DNA of 64,000 nucleotides from Gammaproteobacteria bacterium (GCA_018828125.1 JAHJWB010000022.1:186001-250000); one strand, 5' to 3'. Shown: positions 36,796 through 46,405, counted from the stretch's first letter. Numbers and translations: made by a program. Notes: generated by a model not told the origin, from the sequence alone.

Positions 36796-38847
36796 TCAGC
36801 GGCGCAGCGCAGCCTGCACCGTGGCCGCCACGTTCTCTTCGGTAAACCCGAAGTGCTTGAACAGCACGGGCGCTGGGGCAGATTCGCCATAGGTGTCGAT
36901 GCCGACCACGGCGGCGCAGCCGTATTTCCACCAGCCGTCCGTCACGCCCATTTCCACTGCCACACGGGGGATGCCCGCGGGCAACACACTGCTCTTGTAC
37001 TTGGCGTCTTCGCGGTCGAACGTTGTGGTGCTGGGCATGGAGACCACGCGCACGGCGATTTTCTTGTCGGCCAGCAGGCGCTGGGCCTTGAGCGCCAGTT
37101 GCACCTCAGAGCCGGTGGCGATGATCACGGCCACGGCCTTCTTCTTGATGCCCACGTCTGCTGGTTCAGACAGCACATACGCGCCGCGCGAGATGTCGCC
37201 CAGGTCGCGCTTGGGCGCGTACGGCAGGTTCTGGCGGCTCAGCAGCAGCGCGGTGGGCTTGTCGCGGTTGGACAGCGCCACGCTCCAGGCCACGGCGGTT
37301 TCGGACGTGTCACCGGGGCGCCACACGTCCAGGTTGGGAATCAGGCGCAGGCTGGCCGCGTGTTCGATGGACTGGTGGGTGGGGCCGTCTTCGCCCAGGC
37401 CGATAGAGTCGTGCGTGAACACGTGGATCACGCGCTGCTTCATCAGTGCGGCCATGCGGATGGCGTTGCGGCTGTAGTCACTGAAGGTCAGGAACGTGCC
37501 GCCGTAGGGGATGAAACCGCCGTGCAGCGCAATGCCGTTCATGATGGCGGCCATGCCGAATTCGCGGACGCCGTAGTTGATGTGGCGGCCACCGATTTTC
37601 TGGCCTTCTGCCACTTCGGTCTTGACGACGTTGCCCTGCATGTCGAAACGCAGGTTGGGCGTGCTCTTGGTGTTGGTGAGGTTGGAGCCGGTCAGGTCGG
37701 CGCTGCCGCCCAGCATTTCAGGCAGGGCGGCAGTGAAGGCTTCCAGGGCCAGCTGGCTGGCCTTGCGGCTGGCCACGGTCTCGCCCTTGGTGTGCGCGGC
37801 GACCACGGTGTCCACCGCCACCTGCGCGAAGTTGGCAGGCAGGTTGCCTTCCATGCGGCGCGTGAGTTCGGCTGCCAGCTCAGGGTAGGCTTGGCGGTAG
37901 GCCGCAAAGCGTTCGTTCCACACCGACTCGAAAGCCTCCCCATTGGCCTTGGCGTTCCAGTCTGCGTACACGTCTTCAGGGATCACGAAAGGCTCGCTGG
38001 CCCAGCCCAGGGCTTCGCGGGTCAGCGTGATCTCTTCGGCGCCCAGCGGTTCGCCGTGCGCCTTGGCGGTGTTGGCGCGGTTGGGGCTGCCCTTGCCAAT
38101 GTGGGTCTTGCACACGATGACGGTGGGGCGCTCGGTCTGTTTCTTCGCTTCTTCAATGGCGGCGTCGACTTTGTCGGCGTCATGGCCGTCGATGGGGCCG
38201 ATCACGTTCCAGCCACTGGCCACAAAGCGCAGTGGGGTGTTGTCCGCGAACCAGGGAGCGACCTGGCCGTCGATGCTGATGCCGTTGTCGTCGTACAGGG
38301 CGATCAGCTTGTTGAGCTTCCAGGCGCCGGCCAGCGAGATGGCTTCCTGGCTGATACCTTCCATCAGGCAGCCGTCGCCCAAGAAGGCGTAGGTGTAGTG
38401 GTCCACCACGGCATGGCCGTCGCGGTTGAATTCGCTCGCCAGCAGCTTTTCAGCCAGTGCAAAACCCACCGCATTGGTGATGCCCTGGCCCAGCGGTCCG
38501 GTGGTGGTTTCCACGCCCGGGGTCACGCCCACTTCAGGGTGGCCGGCGGTCTTGCTGTGCAGCTGGCGGAAGTTCTTGAGTTCCCCAATCGGCAGGTCAT
38601 AACCGGTGAGGTGCAGCAACGCGTACAGCAGCATCGAGCCATGGCCGTTGCTCAGCACAAAACGGTCGCGGTCAAACCACTGGGGGTTGGCCGGGTTGTG
38701 TTTGAGGTGGCGGGCCCACAGGCCCACGGCCATGTCGGCCATGCCCATGGGGGCGCCGGGGTGGCCGGAGTTGGCTTGTTGAACGGCGTCCATGGCCAAT
38801 GCGCGAATTGCATTTGCCATCTGTGGGGATTGCTGGGTGTTGGCCAT
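36796..38847 (-). CDS. tkt: Transketolase
   Basis: 683 residues from ATG 38847. The N terminus is typical ([25 protein letters not shown]). The thiamine diphosphate motif [18 protein letters not shown]...[10 protein letters not shown] and the pyrimidine-domain segment [15 protein letters not shown] are intact, as are the [14 protein letters not shown] substrate residues. It moves two-carbon units in the pentose phosphate (or Calvin) cycle. It is divergent from the speD-like gene. In-frame codons upstream of 38847 look non-coding. Confidence 0.96.
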   Translation of the reverse strand: MANTQQSPQMANAIRALAMDAVQQANSGHPGAPMGMADMAVGLWARHLKHNPANPQWFDRDRFVLSNGHGSMLLYALLHLTGYDLPIGELKNFRQLHSKTAGHPEVGVTPGVETTTGPLGQGITNAVGFALAEKLLASEFNRDGHAVVDHYTYAFLGDGCLMEGISQEAISLAGAWKLNKLIALYDDNGISIDGQVAPWFADNTPLRFVASGWNVIGPIDGHDADKVDAAIEEAKKQTERPTVIVCKTHIGKGSPNRANTAKAHGEPLGAEEITLTREALGWASEPFVIPEDVYADWNAKANGEAFESVWNERFAAYRQAYPELAAELTRRMEGNLPANFAQVAVDTVVAAHTKGETVASRKASQLALEAFTAALPEMLGGSADLTGSNLTNTKSTPNLRFDMQGNVVKTEVAEGQKIGGRHINYGVREFGMAAIMNGIALHGGFIPYGGTFLTFSDYSRNAIRMAALMKQRVIHVFTHDSIGLGEDGPTHQSIEHAASLRLIPNLDVWRPGDTSETAVAWSVALSNRDKPTALLLSRQNLPYAPKRDLGDISRGAYVLSEPADVGIKKKAVAVIIATGSEVQLALKAQRLLADKKIAVRVVSMPSTTTFDREDAKYKSSVLPAGIPRVAVEMGVTDGWWKYGCAAVVGIDTYGESAPAPVLFKHFGFTEENVAATVQAALRR

Positions 38848-38968
38848 GGGGGGAGGGTTCAGGTTGGAAGAATCGGGGAAACCCGGCATTTTACCGGGGC
38901 GGCTTTTACCCGGCCGAATTGGCCTCGGTTCAGCATGCGGCATGGGGCGATGCACTACAGTGCGGGCC
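38848..38968. promoter_or_regulatory. tkt / speD-like divergent promoter region
   Basis: 121 bases between divergent starts. A hairpin-like GCCGGGTAAAA...TTTTACCCGGC pattern is hinted at 38890-38915 (ACCGGGGCGGCTTTTACCCGG), but no clear promoter boxes can be named. Confidence 0.35.
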
Positions 38969-39364
38969 ATGCAAGGACTGCATCTCACCGCTGATCTCCA
39001 TGGTTGCCGCTGCGCCCCCGTCTGGCTGCTGGATGCGACCGCATTGGGCGCGGCGTGTGCCGACGCTGTCCGCTCCGCCGGACTTCAGGCTGTGGGGCAG
39101 TTGTTTCATGAGTTTCCGGCCACAGTGCACGGCCCTGGAGGGGTAACAGCTACGGTTTTGCTAGCAGAATCGCACCTGTGTGTGCACACCTGGCCTGAGC
39201 AAGGCGCGGTGACGCTGGATGTTTATGTGTGCAATTTCGGCGCGGACCACTCGCACAAAGCGCGCGCTTTGATGGATGCCTTGCTGGCCTTGTTCGAGCC
39301 CGCAACGGTAGAGCGCAATGTGCTGCAGCGGGGCGCTGTGCAAGAGGGGTGGCATGAGCGCTGA
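38969..39364 (+). CDS. S-adenosylmethionine decarboxylase-family proenzyme (SpeD-like)
   Basis: 131 residues, close to the short bacterial class 1b proenzyme. The self-cleavage Ser is Ser68 in [14 protein letters not shown], with His73 and Cys88 (VYVCNFG) at the expected processing and catalytic positions. Cleavage would make a pyruvoyl enzyme giving decarboxylated AdoMet for spermidine synthesis. No spermidine synthase gene is adjacent. Some short SpeD homologues decarboxylate arginine or ornithine instead, so the substrate is uncertain. Its 3' end overlaps the next gene by 11 bases. Confidence 0.85.
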   Translation: MQGLHLTADLHGCRCAPVWLLDATALGAACADAVRSAGLQAVGQLFHEFPATVHGPGGVTATVLLAESHLCVHTWPEQGAVTLDVYVCNFGADHSHKARALMDALLALFEPATVERNVLQRGAVQEGWHER

Positions 39365-40124
39365 AGAAAGTCGTCCGTGCGTACAAGCGCCTGCCATGCT
39401 GCTGGCCGCCGGACGCGGTGAGCGCATGCGACCGCTCACAGATACCACCCCCAAACCGTTGTTGCAGGTTCAGGGCCAACCACTGTTGCAATGGCATCTG
39501 CAGGCGCTGCAGGAAGCAGGCGTTGCGCAGGTGGTCATCAACACCGCATGGCTGGGTGGGCAGATCAGTGACCATTTTTCAGGTGTTTTTGGCATCCAGC
39601 GCTTGATGGGTAAGCGCAAGAAGCTATCAATTTCATACTCGCACGAGGGCGTGGACTTTGGTGGCGCGCTGGAAACGGCGGGGGGCATTGCGCGCGCTTT
39701 GCCTGCGCTGGGTTCGGTGTTCTGGCTGGCGGCGGGCGATGTGTTTGCGCCCGACTTCGTGTTCGACAGCGCCGCCGTCCAAGCCTTTGAATCCAGCGGC
39801 CATCTCGCCCACCTGTGGCTGGTGCCCAACCCCGCACACAACCCGCGGGGCGACTTTGGATTGTCGGCCAGCGGCATGGCGTTGAACCTGCCTGCCGATG
39901 ACCCTGCGCTGCGCTATACATACAGCACTATCGCCCTGTTGCGGGCTGAGTTGTTTGCGTTGCCCTGGTGTGATATTCCGGCGGGCAACCCCCATGGAGT
40001 TCCGGCGCCGCTGGCCCCGCTGCTGCGCCGGGCCATGGATGCAGGCAAGGTATCGGCATCGGTCTACACCGGTCGGTGGACGGATGTGGGCACTCCCGAA
40101 CGGCTGGCAGAACTCAACCGCTGA
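39354..40124 (+). CDS. MurU-like sugar-phosphate nucleotidyltransferase, carrying a repeat insertion
   Basis: 256 residues from ATG 39354. The nucleotide site LAAGRGERMRPLTDTTPKPLLQV is at about 16-38, and AAGDVFAPDFVFD and YTGRWTDVGTPERLAELN are the later metal and C-terminal signatures. Relatives include N-acetylmuramate alpha-1-phosphate uridylyltransferase (MurU, peptidoglycan recycling) and mannose-1-phosphate guanylyltransferases. A 48-base dispersed repeat sits in frame at codons about 78-93 (FGIQRLMGKRKKLSI), between the strand/helix after HFSG and the conserved SYSHEG...ALETAGGI. No ancestral frame is lost. Confidence 0.85.
   Translation: MSAEESRPCVQAPAMLLAAGRGERMRPLTDTTPKPLLQVQGQPLLQWHLQALQEAGVAQVVINTAWLGGQISDHFSGVFGIQRLMGKRKKLSISYSHEGVDFGGALETAGGIARALPALGSVFWLAAGDVFAPDFVFDSAAVQAFESSGHLAHLWLVPNPAHNPRGDFGLSASGMALNLPADDPALRYTYSTIALLRAELFALPWCDIPAGNPHGVPAPLAPLLRRAMDAGKVSASVYTGRWTDVGTPERLAELNR
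39586..39634. repeat. Dispersed palindromic repeat, copy 5, inside the MurU-like gene
   Basis: TTTTTGGCATCCAGCGCTTGA then TGGGTAAGCGCAAGAAGCTA. Arms GGCATCCAGCGCTT and TAAGCGC...AAGCTATCAATTT match the intergenic copies in the same orientation as copy 3. It is in frame with the coding sequence and about three mutations have degraded the central palindrome. Confidence 0.85.
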
Positions 40125-40159
40125 GCGAGCGTGTGAGTCTCGTGCTGCTGCGCCAGTAG

Positions 40160-40933
40160 CTACTGCGCGGTGGCTGCGCCCGCTGGCGCACCGGTGGGGC
40201 TGTGGGCCGGTTGCAGGGCAATGGCGGGCCCGTTTTCGCATCCGCGGAACAACCACTGGCTGGGCATGAAACGCGCATCGGGTCCGTCAGGCGCGGGCTT
40301 GCCCACTTCGGCTTGCACGTCATAGGCGATGGGCGGCACCTGGAACAAGGCAATCTGGCCCGCCTTGCAGGCAAGGCCCGAGATGACGGTGTTGGGCACC
40401 CAGGTCTGCGTGGCATTGTCGTAACGGTGCAGGGGGCCCAGGCGCTGGTCCTGCGCCAGCTCCACCCGCATTGGCACGATTTGCAGCGCCCTGGCCCATA
40501 CCCCGGCCACTTCTACAGGCTGCGCAAACCGCACGGCCTCCAGCCCGTGCAATGCGAGGGGGCGATTGGGCTCTCCCTTGTCAAATGGGTCCACGCGGTT
40601 GATGAGGCTGCCCGCCGGGATCGTCAGCTCGCCGTACTGATAGTCCTGGGGCAGCACAAACCGTTCGCGGCTTGCGCGCACGGCGGCGCCATCCTGCCGG
40701 GCCTGCTGCGTGCTGTGCGAGAGATACATCCGAACGCCCGTCCAGACGTTGCACAACACGGCCGTGGCAATCAGGGCTTTCAGAACACGCGGGGTGAGCA
40801 ACCACTTCTGCGGAATATCAATGCAGCGAACATACACGCCGTAGATCAGCAGCCCGCCTGCTAGCACCAGCCCGAGCATGGGCACCAAAACAGCCAAGAA
40901 GAAATTCAGCAAGGTAGAGAGCAAAACAGGCAT
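40160..40933 (-). CDS. Hypothetical membrane protein
   Basis: 257 residues from ATG 40933 (an in-frame ATG lies 39 bases upstream). Two N-terminal hydrophobic helices (about 3-33 and 50-72) precede a soluble domain of about 175 residues with FVLPQDYQYGELTIPAGSLINRV and WVPNTVISGLACKAGQIAL. It could be an inner-membrane protein with a periplasmic beta-rich domain. The C terminus is Ala/Pro-rich. I do not recognise the family. Confidence 0.6.
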   Translation of the reverse strand: MPVLLSTLLNFFLAVLVPMLGLVLAGGLLIYGVYVRCIDIPQKWLLTPRVLKALIATAVLCNVWTGVRMYLSHSTQQARQDGAAVRASRERFVLPQDYQYGELTIPAGSLINRVDPFDKGEPNRPLALHGLEAVRFAQPVEVAGVWARALQIVPMRVELAQDQRLGPLHRYDNATQTWVPNTVISGLACKAGQIALFQVPPIAYDVQAEVGKPAPDGPDARFMPSQWLFRGCENGPAIALQPAHSPTGAPAGAATAQ

Positions 40934-41183
40934 GGTTCTGACAGGCAAAATGAAGGCGCCCGCTCCAGACACCTCTTTGAGCTGTGAGGCAGGCCGTGCG
41001 GCCTAGGCGTGGTCTGCAGTCTGCCATGGGTCGGCCACTCCCTGCAAAAGATGCGGGCGCTGGTCGTGTTGGCAGTCTAGGGCAGGTTCGCCGGTCGCAG
41101 CGGGCTGAAAAATGCAGGGAGATCCGGAAGGAGATTCGGGTACGCAGGGGCGACTCGCGGCCAGATGGGCCCAAAATGCGCGC
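40934..41183. other. Intergenic region before pepP
   Basis: 250 bases between divergent genes. I see no distinct operator, terminator or RNA gene. Confidence 0.35.
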
Positions 41184-42575
41184 ATGAGCCCACAGACATC
41201 CCTCTACGCCCAGCGCCGCGCCCGCCTTGCCTCGATGCTCGGTGAAGGCGGCATCGCCATCATTCCCACAGCGCTGGAGCACCCGCGCAACCGCGACAGC
41301 GATTTCTTGTTTCGCCATGACAGCTACTTTTACTACCTGACAGGTTTCACCGAGCCCGGCGCCTGCCTGGTCCTGGCGCACGATGGTCGCAGCACGCTGT
41401 TTTGCCAGCCCAAGGATCTGGAGCGTGAGATCTGGGACGGCTACCGTCTGGGCCCAGCCGCCGCGCCTGCCGCGCTGGCGGTGGACGCTGCCCACTCCAT
41501 CACCGAGCTGGACACCCAGTTGCCTCGCCTGCTCGAAAACCGCAGCTGTGTGTGGTACCCCTTTGCCATCCACAACGGCCTGGCAGCGCGGCTGGAAGGC
41601 TGGCTCAACGCGGTGCGCGGCCGCGTGCGCTACGGGGCGCTGTGCCCTGCAGCGCAGAACGATTTGTGCACGCCGCTCGATGAAATGCGGCTGGTGAAGG
41701 ATGCGCACGAGCAGGACGTCATGCGGCGCGCCAGCGCCATCAGCGCGCAAGCCCACATCCGCGCCATGCAGCGCTCGGCACGCATGCTGCGGGCGGGTGA
41801 GGATGTGCGTGAATACCACCTCGATGCCGAGTTGTTGCACGCGTTTCGTGAAGCAGGCTCGCAGTACCCGGCCTACAGCTCCATCGTGGCGGCAGGCGCC
41901 AATGCCTGCGTGCTTCATTACCGCGCCGACGCTGCGCCGGTGCGCGATGGCGAAATGGTGCTGATTGACGCGGGCTGCGAGCTGGATGGCTACGCGAGCG
42001 ACATTACGCGCACCTTCCCTGCCAACGGCATCTTCACCGGCCCGCAGCGTGCGCTGTACGAGCTGGTGTTGGCCAGCCAGGACGCGGCGGTGGCTGCGAC
42101 AAAGGCGGGGGCGCGCTTTAACGACCCGCACGACGCCACCGTGGCCGTGTTGGCGCAGGGCATGCTGGACCTGGGCCTCCTCGACAAGAACAAGGTGGGC
42201 ACAGCACAGGATGTGATCGACAAACGTGTCTACTTCCAGTTCTATATGCACCGCACGGGCCATTGGCTGGGCATGGATGTCCACGACTGCGGCAGCTATG
42301 TGGAGCCTGGCGAGGTGGGCCAGGTGAGCGAGCGCAAAGACCCGTTGTCGGGCGAGACTATCACCAACCGCCCCAGCCGCGTGCTGCGACCGGGCATGGT
42401 GCTTACCATCGAGCCCGGTCTTTATGTGCGCCCCGCAGACGGTGTGCCCGAGCAGTTCCACAACATCGGCATCCGCATTGAGGACGACGCCATCGTCACC
42501 GAAACGGGCTGTGAGCTGATCACGCGGGGTGTGCCGGTGAAGGCCGATGAGATCGAAGCGCTGATGCGCGCCTGA
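41184..42575 (+). CDS. pepP: Xaa-Pro aminopeptidase (aminopeptidase P)
   Basis: 463 residues from ATG 41184. The N-terminal domain (FRHDSYFYYLTGFTEPGACLVL) matches PepP. The pita-bread domain carries the dimanganese ligands: two Asp in LIDAGCELDGYASDITRTF, His in HRTGHWLGMDVHDCG, and Glu in TIEPGLYV and RIEDDAIVT. It removes N-terminal residues preceding proline in the cytoplasm. Its stop is followed by a 307-base gap before pyk. Confidence 0.95.
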   Translation: MSPQTSLYAQRRARLASMLGEGGIAIIPTALEHPRNRDSDFLFRHDSYFYYLTGFTEPGACLVLAHDGRSTLFCQPKDLEREIWDGYRLGPAAAPAALAVDAAHSITELDTQLPRLLENRSCVWYPFAIHNGLAARLEGWLNAVRGRVRYGALCPAAQNDLCTPLDEMRLVKDAHEQDVMRRASAISAQAHIRAMQRSARMLRAGEDVREYHLDAELLHAFREAGSQYPAYSSIVAAGANACVLHYRADAAPVRDGEMVLIDAGCELDGYASDITRTFPANGIFTGPQRALYELVLASQDAAVAATKAGARFNDPHDATVAVLAQGMLDLGLLDKNKVGTAQDVIDKRVYFQFYMHRTGHWLGMDVHDCGSYVEPGEVGQVSERKDPLSGETITNRPSRVLRPGMVLTIEPGLYVRPADGVPEQFHNIGIRIEDDAIVTETGCELITRGVPVKADEIEALMRA

Positions 42576-42882
42576 GTGCGCGTACTACCACTGAGCTTAC
42601 GGTGAGCCATCCGCGAGAGGCATCGTGGAGCGCAGCGCCACAACGCCGATTTGCCGTGGACTTGCTACTGCCCCCGGTGGCGATCAAAGGCGCGCGCGGG
42701 CTTACTCCGAAGCACCATGCGGATCAACTGTCGGCAACATGCCGTGGTTTCCGCTTTGGCTGTGCTTCTCACCGCAGAGGTTTCCGTGGCCCCCGTCCAG
42801 GGGTAACTGGTATGTAACCGCTTCGTGTGAGAATTGAAATTCGATTACACCTGCCCTCCGCACAACAGAAAGAGACAAATCC
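42576..42882. other. Intergenic region between pepP and pyk
   Basis: 307 bases, AT-richer after about 42800 (AATTGAAATTCGATTA at 42834-42849), where the pyk promoter is likely. AAAGAGA precedes the pyk ATG. I see no riboswitch or terminator-like hairpin. Confidence 0.4.
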
Positions 42883-44319
42883 ATGCCTACCCGCCGCGCC
42901 ACCAAGATTGTTGCCACCCTGGGCCCCGCATCGAGCGACCCGGCGCTGCTGGAGGCCATGATCCGTGCCGGCGTCAATGTAGTGCGGCTGAATTTCAGCC
43001 ACGGCAAGGCGCAAGACCATATCGACCGCGCTGCCACGGTGCGTGCCGTAGCCCAGCGTGCAGGGCGTGAGGTGGCCATCATGGCCGACCTGCAGGGCCC
43101 GAAGATCCGCGTTGGCAAGTTCGCTGACGGCAAGGTGCAGCTTGAATCCGGCGCGAAGTTTGTGCTGGATGCATCGCGTACCGAGCCGGGCGATATCGAA
43201 GGCGTAGGCCTGGACTACAAAGAGCTGCCGCGCGACGTGAAGGCGGGCGACCTGCTGTTGCTCAACGATGGCCTGATCGTGCTGACAGTGGACGCTGTGC
43301 GGGGCGAAGAGGTGCACACCACCGTGAAGATCGGTGGAGAACTGTCCAACAACAAAGGCATCAACAAGAAGGGCGGCGGGCTGACAGCACCGGCCCTGAC
43401 GGCCAAGGACATGGAAGACATCCGCACGGCCATGAGCTTTCAGGCCGACTACGTGGCGGTGAGCTTTCCGAAGAACGCAACCGATATGGAAATGGCGCGC
43501 CAGTTGTGCAATGTGGCCGCCTCCGAGTACCGCCACAAGCCGGGCCTCATTGCGAAGATCGAGCGCGCCGAGGCCATCCCCCACCTCGAAGCCATCCTGC
43601 GTGTGAGCGACGGCATCATGGTCGCGCGGGGCGATCTGGCGGTCGAGGTGGGCAACGCCGCAGTGCCTGCGCTACAAAAGAAGATGATTCGCATGGCGCG
43701 CGACCTGGACAAGGTGGTCATCACCGCCACCCAGATGATGGAAAGCATGATCACCAACCCCGTGCCAACACGCGCCGAGGTGAGTGATGTGGCCAACGCA
43801 GTGTTGGACGGCACCGACGCTGTGATGTTGAGCGCGGAGACGGCAGCCGGGCGTTATCCACTCGAAACGGTGGAAGAAATGGCCACGATCTGCGCCGCGG
43901 CAGAAGCCGCTGAAGATCCGCATCTGGACGCCGACTTCACCGGGCAGACCTTTGGGCGCATCGACCAGTCCATCGCCATGGGCGCGCTGTTCACCGCGCA
44001 CCATCTGGGCGCCAAAGCCATCGTGGCGATGACCGACAGCGGCGCCACGGCCCTGTGGATGAGCCGTCATCGGATCCACATCCCCATCTATGCACTGACA
44101 CCCAAGGTGGCCACGCAACGCAAGATGGCCATGTACCGCAATGTGCGCCCGCTGCTCATGGACACCAGCGCTGATCGCGATACGGCTCTGGAGCAAGCCG
44201 AGGGCCACCTCAAGAGCCGCAACATCGTGCAAAAGGGCGATGTCTATGCCATCACCTGCGGCGAACCCATGGGTGCACCTGGCGGTACCAACATGCTCAA
44301 AATCTGCGTGGCTAGCTAG
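42883..44319 (+). CDS. pyk: Pyruvate kinase
   Basis: 478 residues. N-terminal substrate loop RATKIVATLGPASS, then IRAGVNVVRLNFSHG, MADLQGPKIRVG and the VMVARGDLAVEVG metal site are intact. The K+-type Thr/Ser and the catalytic Lys sit in the usual IAKIERAEAI segment. The C-terminal domain is full length. It catalyses the last step of glycolysis. The stop abuts the stop of the convergent PAP2 gene with no spacer. Confidence 0.96.
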   Translation: MPTRRATKIVATLGPASSDPALLEAMIRAGVNVVRLNFSHGKAQDHIDRAATVRAVAQRAGREVAIMADLQGPKIRVGKFADGKVQLESGAKFVLDASRTEPGDIEGVGLDYKELPRDVKAGDLLLLNDGLIVLTVDAVRGEEVHTTVKIGGELSNNKGINKKGGGLTAPALTAKDMEDIRTAMSFQADYVAVSFPKNATDMEMARQLCNVAASEYRHKPGLIAKIERAEAIPHLEAILRVSDGIMVARGDLAVEVGNAAVPALQKKMIRMARDLDKVVITATQMMESMITNPVPTRAEVSDVANAVLDGTDAVMLSAETAAGRYPLETVEEMATICAAAEAAEDPHLDADFTGQTFGRIDQSIAMGALFTAHHLGAKAIVAMTDSGATALWMSRHRIHIPIYALTPKVATQRKMAMYRNVRPLLMDTSADRDTALEQAEGHLKSRNIVQKGDVYAITCGEPMGAPGGTNMLKICVAS

Positions 44320-44889
44320 CTAACCGGTCGGCTGGCGGGCCGGAATGGTTGGAGCGTGGCTACGCATCTTCCGGCGCTGCACTGCCGAGGTAATGGCATA
44401 CAGGCTCAACGCTGAAGCGACCCCTGTCAGCGCGCCAGCCGCAACGTCGGACGGAAAATGCACCCCCAGGCTGATCCGGCTCCAGGCCATTGCGATGGCC
44501 ACCACCCATCCCAGCCATGCCAGCGGTCGCATGCGCCCCATTGCCAGTGCAGCGGCAAGCGCAAAGGCCCCTGCGGTATGCATGCTCGGGAATCCGGACC
44601 GCGCCGCGTGCTCAACCCATTGAAGGCCCACCCCCAGCTGCGCCGGTCGTGGGGCCGGGACCCATTGGCGCAGCGCCTGCACAGCCATCCACGCCAAAGC
44701 CATGGAGGCTGCCGCCCGCAGCAGCGTCCGGCGTTGTGAGGCGGAGCCTAGCAGCAAGCCCGCCAGCAGCACGCCGCCCATGGCCAGCGGTAGTTGCAGG
44801 GAAATCCATCGTGCGCCAGCGATCACCAGCGGTGCTGTCGATGGCCCCGCGTTGATTGCTTCAAACAATGCCAGTTCAAGCGGCTGCAT
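44320..44889 (-). CDS. PAP2-family phosphatase (short)
   Basis: 189 residues from ATG 44889. Several hydrophobic helices and a PAP2 signature: SGFPSMHTAGAFALAAALA (motif 2, catalytic His) and SRISLGVHFPSDVAAGALTG (motif 3, Arg and His), with RQWVPAPRPAQLG as a modified motif 1. It is a membrane lipid or pyrophosphate phosphatase. The start overlaps the end of the upstream PAP2 gene by 14 bases, so the two are one operon under the same control as the nearby two-component system. Confidence 0.88.
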   Translation of the reverse strand: MQPLELALFEAINAGPSTAPLVIAGARWISLQLPLAMGGVLLAGLLLGSASQRRTLLRAAASMALAWMAVQALRQWVPAPRPAQLGVGLQWVEHAARSGFPSMHTAGAFALAAALAMGRMRPLAWLGWVVAIAMAWSRISLGVHFPSDVAAGALTGVASALSLYAITSAVQRRKMRSHAPTIPARQPTG

Positions 44890-45622
44890 GGTCCGATTCC
44901 TCAGGCGGCTTCGTGCTGGCAAAGGCGGGCAAGTGTGGGCGCAGCGCCGATGCTGCCAGGTCGCAAAGCCAGCCTGTGGTCCAGCAGATCCAACCTGTCC
45001 ACAGCGTGTGGCTCATGAAGTGCGCCCCGCGAACTTGCTGAGCGCCGCCCAGTATCAACCCCGCTGCCAGCGATCCGGCTAGCCACCAGAGTGCGGCGCG
45101 CGGTTGATGGCGGCGCAGTGCAAAGTACCCTCCCACAAAGGCAAAGCCCGCTGAAGCGTGACCCGCGGGGAAACACCGGCCGCCACCCCCATCCACCATG
45201 CCCAGTGCCCAGTGCGACGCATACCGTGCCACGCCTCCGAACTCCGCCAGATCCCACGGGCAGCTTGTATTGCTAAGGTTCTTGGTGATGCTCACCATGG
45301 CCAATGCGATCAGTGCGCTCACCACCATTTGCAAGCGCTCGCTGGCGTCTATGCGACGGAGAACGCCGCGCGGCCACCAGACACCGAGGGCCAGCAGCAT
45401 CACCAGCAACCATCCCAGGCGGCGTGCGCCTTCGTGCAACACCTGCACAAAAAACCACTGGTCCCGCATCGGGAACCCGTGCGCAGTGCCAAAGGCATGT
45501 GCAAATGCCAAGTCCAGTCCGCCTGCATCCCAGGCCACAACACAGATAAGGGCGACCAGCGTGCAGTACAGAAGAGACCGGGGACTGTCGAGATGAGTGA
45601 GGGGGGCTGGCAAAGGCTGCAT
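44876..45622 (-). CDS. PAP2-family phosphatase (LpxE/PgpB-like)
   Basis: 248 residues with about six membrane helices. PAP2 motifs are clear: KNLSNTSCPWDL (motif 1 region), GRCFPAGHASAGFAF (motif 2 with catalytic His) and RGAHFMSHTLWTGWI (motif 3 with Arg/His). Proteins of this type remove phosphate from lipid A or lipid carriers at the periplasmic face. It is transcribed divergently from an OmpR/PmrA-type response regulator, with a direct-repeat box in the 78-base gap, so PmrAB-controlled lipid A remodelling is a reasonable inference. Confidence 0.88.
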   Translation of the reverse strand: MQPLPAPLTHLDSPRSLLYCTLVALICVVAWDAGGLDLAFAHAFGTAHGFPMRDQWFFVQVLHEGARRLGWLLVMLLALGVWWPRGVLRRIDASERLQMVVSALIALAMVSITKNLSNTSCPWDLAEFGGVARYASHWALGMVDGGGGRCFPAGHASAGFAFVGGYFALRRHQPRAALWWLAGSLAAGLILGGAQQVRGAHFMSHTLWTGWICWTTGWLCDLAASALRPHLPAFASTKPPEESDHAAA

Positions 45623-45644
45623 GTTGCGATGGTGCAGGGCCGCA

Positions 45645-45661
45645 CTTAACGCCGTCTTAAA
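45645..45661. promoter_or_regulatory. PmrA-box-like direct repeat
   Basis: CTTAAC-GCCGT-CTTAAA: two six-base half-sites spaced by exactly five bases, as in the published PmrA/BasR box (YTTAAK-N5-YTTAAK). It lies 23 bases before the PAP2 start and 40 bases before the regulator start, so one box could serve both directions. Confidence 0.65.
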
Positions 45662-45700
45662 GCAGAACGCGCTGCGCCGCAGCCCGGCGACAATGGCCGG

Positions 45701-46405
45701 ATGCGAATACTTGTGGTCGAAGACGATGCTGGCATAGCCAGCGGCCTGCGCACCAATCTCCAGCAGCGTGGCTATGCGGTGGATGTGTGTGATGGTGTGG
45801 CCTCAGCCTGGGGCGCGCTTCGCGCCGAACGGTTTGATGCCGTGTTGCTGGATCTCGGCCTGGCCGATGGCGATGGCAGTGAGCTGCTTCGCCGGTTGCG
45901 GCTGAGTCCTCCTGCAACGGGCGCCCAGTCGACGTTACTGCCTGACCCATCAACTCCCGTTCTTATCGTGACCGCGCGCGATCAGGTGCATCAGCGCATC
46001 GCTGGGCTTGACCTGGGAGCGGACGACTACCTGTCCAAACCCTTCGATGTCGATGAACTTGACGCCCGCCTGCGCGCGCTGCTGCGCCGCGCAGCGGGGC
46101 GTACTTCACCAACGATCCGCCATGGCGACATCGAAGTTGACCCCGCCGCGCGCACCGTGCGGCAAGGCGGCAAGGTCGTGGAGATGTCGCCCAGGGAGTT
46201 TTCCGTGCTGCTGGTGCTGCTAGAGGCCCGCGGGCGGGTGCTGTCGCGCCTTCAGATTGAAGAGCGGTTGTACAGCTGGGACTCCGCCATCGAAAGTAAT
46301 GCGGTGGAGGTCCACATTCATCACCTGCGCCGCAAGCTGGGCAGTGCCTGTATTCAAACCATGCGTGGCGTTGGCTATTTCATGCCGCAAGGGGTAGCGC
46401 CATGA
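45701..46405 (+). CDS. OmpR-family response regulator (PmrA/QseB-like)
   Basis: 234 residues. The receiver has the acidic pocket EDD (7-9), phospho-acceptor Asp51 (LLDLGLADGDG), IVTAR switch Thr and Lys113. A winged-helix output domain follows (VEMSPREFSVLLVLLEARGRVLSRLQIEERLYSW; NAVEVHIHHLRRKLG). About twelve extra residues (about 70-84) lie before beta-4, an unusual loop. It overlaps the kinase gene as ATGA. Autoregulation through the upstream box is inferred. Confidence 0.92.
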   Translation: MRILVVEDDAGIASGLRTNLQQRGYAVDVCDGVASAWGALRAERFDAVLLDLGLADGDGSELLRRLRLSPPATGAQSTLLPDPSTPVLIVTARDQVHQRIAGLDLGADDYLSKPFDVDELDARLRALLRRAAGRTSPTIRHGDIEVDPAARTVRQGGKVVEMSPREFSVLLVLLEARGRVLSRLQIEERLYSWDSAIESNAVEVHIHHLRRKLGSACIQTMRGVGYFMPQGVAP

